From contig JAMOVZ010000171.1 of NCBI GenBank assembly GCA_027061865.1, positions 1 through 10,994 of the forward strand: DNA of 10,994 nucleotides, read 5' to 3'. This stretch comes from Desulfobacterales bacterium. GTDB lineage: Bacteria; Desulfobacterota; DSM-4660; Desulfatiglandales; Desulfatiglandaceae. The translations under genes were made by a program, and so were the position numbers. Below, in pieces: positions 6,693-10,994 of the stretch. Below the pieces are notes generated by a model. It had not been told where the DNA came from and did no database searches. It saw only the letters and a program-made list of their open reading frames with translations. Within the stretch, counting starts at the first letter, position 1. The number at the start of each line of letters is the position of its first letter.

Positions 6693-6726
6693 GAAAAATT
6701 TGATTTGTTTTTAAAGGTTGAATTTT

Positions 6727-7374
6727 ATGTTGCCTTGCTCGTACATAGTGGTGGAAGGGCCTTTGGGTGTGGGGAAGACCTCACTTGCCCGCCTCTTGGC
6801 CGAGAGGGTCGGCGGAAAGGCCGTACTGGAAGAGACGGAAGACAACCCTTTCCTTCCCAGATTCTACAAGGACCCAGACAACCATGCCTTCCAGACCCAA
6901 GTCTTTTTCCTTTTAAGAAGATATCAGCACTCCTTGGAGATCGGGCAGATGGACCTTTTCAAGCAGATCGTGGTGGCAGACTACCTCTTTGAAAAGGACC
7001 GCATATTTGCATCCCTAACTTTGGATGAAAACGAATTCTGGCTCTATGAACAGATATTTGGGCTCCTTAAGGGAAGGATCCCTGTGCCTGATTTGGTTAT
7101 ATTTTTGCAAGCAAGGACCGAAGTGCTCCACGAAAGGATCAAGAAACGGGGAAGGAAGTACGAAAAGGGCATTTCCATGGAATACTTGGAGCAGGTTAAC
7201 CAGGCATTCAATGAGTTCTTTTTTCATTATTCACAATCTCCGCTGCTGGTGGTGAATGCCTCTGATATCGACTTTGTCCACGTGCCAGAAGATCTGGATG
7301 ACCTGATTCGCGAGATGGCTGCCGTTAGAACTGGAACCCAGTATTATGTCCCTTTGAGCTCGAGAAAGGGGTGA
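6727..7374 (+). CDS. Deoxynucleoside kinase (dNK/dGK family)
   Basis: A 215-residue cytoplasmic kinase expected to phosphorylate deoxynucleosides (deoxyadenosine or deoxyguanosine in most bacterial members) for dNTP salvage. It carries a P-loop GPLGVGKT (11-18), a likely catalytic Glu in LEETEDNPFLPRFY (Glu36/37), FQTQVFFLLRR (55-65), the nucleoside-site FEKDRIFASL (88-97, with DR at 91-92) and an Arg/Lys-rich LID segment KKRGRKYEKG (139-148), in family order. The ATG at 6727 is preferred, with AAAGG (6713-6717) 9 nt upstream; the in-frame TTG at 6718 directly abuts that ribosome binding site and cannot use it. It is the first gene after the candidate promoter, and its stop is 4 nt before panC, so the two are co-transcribed. 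Substrate choice cannot be read from the sequence. Thymidylate kinase is less likely given the FEKDR and NPFL motifs. Confidence 0.87.
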   Translation: MLPCSYIVVEGPLGVGKTSLARLLAERVGGKAVLEETEDNPFLPRFYKDPDNHAFQTQVFFLLRRYQHSLEIGQMDLFKQIVVADYLFEKDRIFASLTLDENEFWLYEQIFGLLKGRIPVPDLVIFLQARTEVLHERIKKRGRKYEKGISMEYLEQVNQAFNEFFFHYSQSPLLVVNASDIDFVHVPEDLDDLIREMAAVRTGTQYYVPLSSRKG

Positions 7375-7378
7375 GGCC

Positions 7379-8239
7379 ATGGAGGTAATAGAGAGCGTAA
7401 GGAGGATGCAGGAGAGGGCAGAGGCCTTGCGCGCACAAGGCAAGACCATTGCCCTGGTTCCTACAATGGGCTACCTCCATGAAGCCCATTTGGAGCTGAT
7501 GAGGATTGGCCGGAGGCATGCGGATACCCTGATCATAAGCATATTTGTAAATCCGATCCAGTTCGGCCCCACTGAAGACTTTGAGAGGTACCCCAGGGAT
7601 CCGGAAGCTGACCTGAAGAAGGCAGAAAGCGTGGGCGTTGACATAGTGTTCATGCCAGGGGTGGAAGATATGTATCCTGAGGGTTTTCAGACCACAGTGT
7701 CTGTGCGCAAGCTTACCAAGCACCTCTGTGGACTCTCCAGGCCAGGGCACTTTGATGGGGTATGCACCGTGGTTGCCAAGCTCTTTAACATCACAAAACC
7801 ACACATCGCAGTGTTCGGCCAAAAGGACTATCAACAGCTCGCAGTCATAAGCCGGATGGTCATGGACCTCAATATGGACATCCAGATTATTGGGGCCCCC
7901 ATCATAAGAGAGCCTGACGGGCTGGCCATGAGTTCCAGGAACGCATATTTGTCTGAAAAGGAAAGAACCTCCGCCCTCTCCCTTAAAAAATCCCTGGACT
8001 TGGCCCAAGAGATGTTCTGGCAGGGCGAAAGAGATGCCCAAAAGATCAGGGATGAAATGGTCAAGCTGATCCAATCCTATCCCGATACAGAGATAGATTA
8101 TGTGAGCATTTGTGATCCAATTACCCTGGAAGAAGTAAGTGAACTGGGAGACGGGACTTTGGTTGCCTTGGCCGTATGGATTGGCCGGACCAGGCTGATT
8201 GACAACAAGGTCATTGAGGTGCAAGATACTAATTCTTAA
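7379..8239 (+). CDS. panC: Pantothenate synthetase (pantoate-beta-alanine ligase)
   Basis: PanC joins D-pantoate and beta-alanine using ATP, the last step of pantothenate synthesis for CoA. The length, 286 residues, is normal. Family motifs are VPTMGYLHEAH (27-37), FVNPIQFGP (56-64), the pantoate-site RPGHFDGV (121-128), GQKDYQQ (147-153), the KMSKS-like MSSRN (184-188) and a C-terminal beta-alanine/dimer part. One thing is odd: the ATP-binding HxGH signature, usually HEGH, reads HEAH here (His34, Ala36, His37); the codons CAT GAA GCC CAT are unambiguous. Both catalytic histidines are kept, so activity is still likely. ATG 7379 follows the kinase stop by 4 nt, with AAAGGGG ending 7 nt upstream. 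panB and panD are not in the window. Confidence 0.96.
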   Translation: MEVIESVRRMQERAEALRAQGKTIALVPTMGYLHEAHLELMRIGRRHADTLIISIFVNPIQFGPTEDFERYPRDPEADLKKAESVGVDIVFMPGVEDMYPEGFQTTVSVRKLTKHLCGLSRPGHFDGVCTVVAKLFNITKPHIAVFGQKDYQQLAVISRMVMDLNMDIQIIGAPIIREPDGLAMSSRNAYLSEKERTSALSLKKSLDLAQEMFWQGERDAQKIRDEMVKLIQSYPDTEIDYVSICDPITLEEVSELGDGTLVALAVWIGRTRLIDNKVIEVQDTNS

Positions 8240-8272
8240 AAATTCAAGTTATGGGAAAGGAGCACTAGCAAA

Positions 8273-9436
8273 ATGAAACCTGCAGATTTTTTGTTCACAT
8301 CCGAGTCGGTAACAGAAGGGCATCCGGATAAAATAGCCGACCAAATATCCGACCATATCCTTGACAAGATCCTGGAGCAGGACCCCCATGCAAGGGTGGC
8401 TTGTGAGTCGCTGGTGACCACCGGTATGGCATTTATTGCTGGCGAAATAACCACCCAAGCATGGGTAGACATGCCAGACATCGTTCGGGAAACCATAAAG
8501 GATATCGGTTACAACAACTCCTCAATGGGGTTTGATTGGGAGACCTGTGCGGTCCTGACATCCATTGACAAACAGTCCCCTGACATCGCCATCGGCGTAA
8601 ATGGCAAGGGGTTGTACAAGGAGCAGGGGGCTGGCGACCAGGGGCTCATGTTCGGCTATGCTTGCAAGGATACTGATACCCTCATGCCCATGCCCATATA
8701 TCTTGCGCACAAGCTGACCAAACGCTTGGCCCATGTGAGAAAATCGGGCCGTTTGCCCTGGCTGAGACCTGATGGCAAGTCCCAGGTGACGGTTGAATAC
8801 GTGGACTGGAAACCTATCCGGGTCCATACGGTGGTGATAGCCGCCCAGCACGACCCCGATGTGGACTATGACACCCTTACCGAGGCTATTAAGGAAGAGG
8901 TGATCCGAGAGGTGATCCCCCATGAAATGCTGGATGATGAGACTCAATACTTTATCAACACCACGGGCCGCTTTGTTGTTGGGGGCCCCCTTAGCGACTG
9001 TGGCCTCACGGGCCGCAAGATCATAATGGATACTTACGGGGGGTTCGGATACCATGGGGGCGGGGCATTTTCAGGCAAGGACCCCACAAAGGTTGACCGG
9101 AGTGCCTCTTACATGTGCCGCTATATTGCAAAGAACATAGTGGCGGCAGGTCTTGCTGAAAAGTGTGAGATCCAGGTGGCATACACCATAGGCCGGGCTC
9201 AGCCCGTCTCAGTGATGGTGGGCACTTACGGCACTGGCGTTGTCTCAAGCGCGGAACTAACCGACCTGGTGCTCAAATACTTTGACTTGAGGCCTGCAGC
9301 CATCATTGAAAGGCTGAATCTCTTGAGGCCCATTTACAGAAAAACATCAAATTATGGCCACTTTGGAAGGGAACTGCCCGAGTTTACCTGGGAGCGCAGA
9401 GACCTGATTGAAGACCTGAAGCGGGCAATTAAGTAA
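8273..9436 (+). CDS. metK: S-adenosylmethionine synthetase (methionine adenosyltransferase)
   Basis: MetK makes S-adenosylmethionine from methionine and ATP, releasing pyrophosphate and phosphate, as a cytoplasmic tetramer. The 387-residue length is standard. Signature motifs are intact: FTSESVTEGHPDK (8-20), the adenine/methionine loop GAGDQGLMFGY (119-129), DGKSQVTVEY (167-176), GGPLSDCGLTGRK (237-249) and the phosphate-binding GGGAFSGKDPTKVDRS (262-277). ATG 8273 has AAAGGAG (8256-8262) 10 nt upstream. It lies 33 nt after panC and 70 nt before ahcY, which removes the by-product formed by SAM-dependent methylation, so the pair forms a methyl-cycle unit. I found no SAM riboswitch in its short leader. 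Confidence 0.98.
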   Translation: MKPADFLFTSESVTEGHPDKIADQISDHILDKILEQDPHARVACESLVTTGMAFIAGEITTQAWVDMPDIVRETIKDIGYNNSSMGFDWETCAVLTSIDKQSPDIAIGVNGKGLYKEQGAGDQGLMFGYACKDTDTLMPMPIYLAHKLTKRLAHVRKSGRLPWLRPDGKSQVTVEYVDWKPIRVHTVVIAAQHDPDVDYDTLTEAIKEEVIREVIPHEMLDDETQYFINTTGRFVVGGPLSDCGLTGRKIIMDTYGGFGYHGGGAFSGKDPTKVDRSASYMCRYIAKNIVAAGLAEKCEIQVAYTIGRAQPVSVMVGTYGTGVVSSAELTDLVLKYFDLRPAAIIERLNLLRPIYRKTSNYGHFGRELPEFTWERRDLIEDLKRAIK

Positions 9437-9506
9437 ATCTTGTCAGCCTAATGGGTTTGCTAACTAATTGATTTGTTTTTTTAATGGGAGATCGGGGGCG
9501 ACATTT

Positions 9507-10832
9507 ATGGATTATGATATCAAGGACATCACGCTGGCTGAAAAAGGAAGGTTGAGGATAGAGTGGGCTGAGTTAAGCATGCCCGTACTGAGGCAGATAA
9601 GGGAGAGGTTTCTGAAGGAAAGCCCCTTGGAGGGGATTCGGCTCTCAGCATGCCTTCATGTGACTACTGAGACGGCCATGCTCATGAAGACACTTAAGGC
9701 CGGGGGGGCCGACCTGGTCCTTTGTGCCTCGAATCCCCTGTCCACCCAAGACGATGTGGCAGCTTCTCTGGTGGCTGACGATAACATCCCGGTCTTTGCC
9801 GTAAAGGGGGAGGACCACAGGTCCTATTACAGTCATATCCTTGCGGCTCTAAAACACCGGCCGCACCTGACCATGGACGATGGCGCAGATCTTGTGGGAT
9901 CGCTTCATTTTATAGCACTAGAAAAATGGGACGAGCTTGAGTCTTCCGTCGCACAGTGGGCTAGAGGCCTGAGCGCCCAAGATCGCCGGGAATTGGTATC
10001 TAATGTCATGGGGGGGACTGAGGAGACCACCACTGGAGTGATAAGGCTGAGGAGCATGGAAAAGGACGGGGTGCTTCAGTTTCCCATAATCTCTGTAAAC
10101 GATGCAGACACCAAACACCTCTTTGACAACCGCTACGGCACAGGCCAGAGCACGATAGACGGAATTATCCGTGCCACCAACAGGCTGCTTGCCGGAAGCA
10201 CATTTGTGGTATGTGGCTACGGATGGTGCGGAAGGGGCGTGGCAACCCGGGCCAGGGGTCATGGCGCCCATGTGATAGTTTGTGAAGTGGACCCCCTAAA
10301 GGCGCTCGAGGCGGTTATGGACGGCTATCAGGTGATGCCCATCTCAAAGGCTGCCCCCCTTGGGGACTTCTTTTGCACGCTCACGGGCGACATAAATGTC
10401 ATACGCAAAGAGCACTTCCTGCAAATGAAGGACGGGGCCATTGTGGCCAATTCAGGTCACTTTGACGTTGAGCTTGATCTGCCGGGGCTCAAAGAGATAT
10501 CGGTCGAGAACAGGGTTATCAGGGAGTTTGTGGAGGAATACACCCTGGAGGATGGTAGGAGGATATATGTGTTGGGAGAGGGGCGCCTGGTGAACTTGGC
10601 AGCAGCAGAGGGTCATCCTTCGAGTGTCATGGACATGAGCTTTGCAAACCAGGCCCTTTCGGCAGAGTTCATGGCGAAAAACCACGGCTCCTTGGAAAGA
10701 AGGGTATATCCTGTGCCCAAGCACATCGACAAAGAGATCGCAAGGTTGAAGCTTGAAAGCCTTGGTGTGGAGATAGATGCCTTGACTCCCGAGCAAGAAA
10801 AGTACTTGGCCTCTTGGGAAATGGGGACATGA
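9507..10832 (+). CDS. ahcY: Adenosylhomocysteinase (S-adenosyl-L-homocysteine hydrolase), archaeal/Thermotoga-like type
   Basis: AhcY splits S-adenosylhomocysteine into homocysteine and adenosine with bound NAD. Conserved residues are in place: LHVTTET with His51, NPLSTQDDVAA (76-86), DDGADLV with Asp125, GGTEETTTGV with Glu172, NDADTKHLFDNRYGTGQST with Lys203 and Asp207, the NAD site GYGWCGRG (237-244) with acidic Glu260, and NSGHFD with His318. The C terminus (LTPEQEKYL ... GT) is of the archaeal/Thermotoga type and lacks the KPDHYRY tail of eukaryotic enzymes. At 441 residues it is longer than I expect for this type; the excess seems to lie at about 132-165, between DDGADLV and GGTEETTTG. 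The start is ATG 9507, where family similarity begins; GGGGG (9494-9498) 8 nt upstream is a modest ribosome binding site. An in-frame TTG at 9468 has none. Some archaeal relatives act on S-inosylhomocysteine. Its stop overlaps the next start. Confidence 0.95.
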   Translation: MDYDIKDITLAEKGRLRIEWAELSMPVLRQIRERFLKESPLEGIRLSACLHVTTETAMLMKTLKAGGADLVLCASNPLSTQDDVAASLVADDNIPVFAVKGEDHRSYYSHILAALKHRPHLTMDDGADLVGSLHFIALEKWDELESSVAQWARGLSAQDRRELVSNVMGGTEETTTGVIRLRSMEKDGVLQFPIISVNDADTKHLFDNRYGTGQSTIDGIIRATNRLLAGSTFVVCGYGWCGRGVATRARGHGAHVIVCEVDPLKALEAVMDGYQVMPISKAAPLGDFFCTLTGDINVIRKEHFLQMKDGAIVANSGHFDVELDLPGLKEISVENRVIREFVEEYTLEDGRRIYVLGEGRLVNLAAAEGHPSSVMDMSFANQALSAEFMAKNHGSLERRVYPVPKHIDKEIARLKLESLGVEIDALTPEQEKYLASWEMGT

Positions 10833-10994
10833 CGGTAAAACGCCTCCTTATTCTTGTCCCTACGCTCCTTATCCTTTTTTTGCTTCAATCATTTTTCTGG
10901 GTGCCCACCTATGAAGAGCAAACAAAGGGCAACCCAGAACGCCTCAATCAATTCATAACTGCGTCCATTGGTGATGCAGCCATTTTAAATCCCA
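10829..10994 (+). CDS. ABC transporter substrate-binding protein, family 5 (oligopeptide/dipeptide type), N-terminal part, truncated by window edge
   Basis: The ATG at 10829 overlaps the ahcY stop (ATGA) and opens a frame with no stop for 55 codons to the window edge. Residues about 4-25 form an export signal: VKR, then a long Leu/Ile/Phe-rich stretch. The mature start (about 28-55) reads YEEQTKGNPERLNQF followed by ITASIGDAAILNP. The last part resembles the start of SBP_bac_5 peptide-binding proteins, where a GDA..LNP phrase opens the first domain. These proteins capture peptides, nickel or similar solutes outside the membrane and hand them to an ABC permease. Only the N terminus is present, so the ligand cannot be judged. 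Permease and ATPase genes would be expected downstream, beyond the window. Confidence 0.62.
   Translation, partial: MTVKRLLILVPTLLILFLLQSFFWVPTYEEQTKGNPERLNQFITASIGDAAILNP

Larger units (their letters stand above)
6505..6726 (+). other. 222-nt intergenic region before the deoxynucleoside kinase operon
   Basis: This is the longest non-coding stretch in the window. Its first two thirds hold two possible stem-loops (6532-6577 and 6611-6631). The last third is AT-rich and holds a candidate promoter (6664-6692). I could not match it to a known riboswitch, tRNA or small RNA, and no ORF with a ribosome binding site is present. Neither hairpin is followed by a U-run, so there is no clear terminator for the nitroreductase unit. 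Confidence 0.6.

Noticed and set aside
6718..6726. TTG start for the deoxynucleoside kinase at 6718
   Set aside because: It directly follows AAAGG with no spacing, while ATG 6727 is 9 nt from it.
7325..8224. Long minus-strand open frame (299 codons) opposite panC
   Set aside because: It is the antisense shadow of panC and the end of the kinase gene. It shows no family motif, and panC is unmistakable.
8522..9055. Minus-strand open frame (177 codons) opposite metK
   Set aside because: Shadow of metK with low-information composition and no recognisable motif.
9442..9482. Possible terminator or attenuator between metK and ahcY (GTCAGC 9442-9447 with GCTAAC 9459-9464, then a T-run)
   Set aside because: The stem has a mismatch and an 11-nt loop, and the T-run starts 11 nt after it. 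This is too weak to call, and the overlapping TTGTCA has no good -10.
9468..9506. TTG start for ahcY at 9468
   Set aside because: There is no ribosome binding site, and the extra 13 residues do not resemble AhcY. Family similarity starts at the ATG at 9507.
9437..9506. SAH or SAM riboswitch before ahcY
   Set aside because: Only 70 nt are available, and I could not find the conserved core of any SAM or SAH riboswitch class there or before metK.

Overview
The window reads as ordinary chromosome from an anaerobic bacterium, probably a member of the Desulfobacterota (former Deltaproteobacteria) or a thermophilic relative. This is inferred from gene content and protein style: an AmmeMemoRadiSam protein B, a deoxynucleoside kinase-panC-metK-ahcY cluster, an archaeal/Thermotoga-style S-adenosylhomocysteinase, and heavy use of AGG/AGA arginine codons. 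No taxonomic marker is present. I see no rRNA, tRNA, CRISPR array, insertion sequence, phage gene or recognisable riboswitch. Nearly all bases are coding, on the + strand except for one gene.

Layout. (1) Positions 3-3557, + strand: the C-terminal end of a histidine-kinase-like protein with a degenerate ATPase domain, then plsC (phospholipid acyltransferase) and priA (replication restart helicase), closely spaced as in an operon. (2) Positions 3523-4467, - strand: an AmmeMemoRadiSam/MEMO1-family protein B with an apparent export signal; its 3' end overlaps the 3' end of priA by 35 bp. (3) Positions 4468-4574: a divergent promoter region. (4) Positions 4575-6504, + strand: a tightly coupled trio made of a TlpA-like thioredoxin lipoprotein, a TIM-barrel amidohydrolase and a small nitroreductase, joined by ATGA and TAATG overlaps. 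(5) Positions 6505-6726: a 222-nt gap with two possible stem-loops and a good candidate sigma70-type promoter. (6) Positions 6727-10832, + strand: deoxynucleoside kinase, panC (pantothenate synthesis), metK (SAM synthetase) and ahcY (SAH hydrolase). (7) From 10829, off the right edge: the start of a family-5 (oligopeptide-type) ABC transporter substrate-binding protein, coupled to ahcY by an ATGA overlap.

How the genes fit together. metK and ahcY make and recycle the methyl donor SAM. panC supplies pantothenate for CoA, and the kinase salvages deoxynucleosides. plsC and priA are housekeeping genes. The least understood part is the divergent pair of units at 3523-6504, where an apparently exported MEMO-like protein sits next to an envelope thiol-redox protein and two predicted enzymes of unknown substrate. 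I see no clear evidence of a wholly new system. The best second-look items are the exported MEMO homologue with its neighbours, the 6505-6726 leader, the Gly-to-Ala change in the PanC HxGH motif, the likely extra segment in AhcY with its substrate ambiguity, and the degenerate kinase domain.
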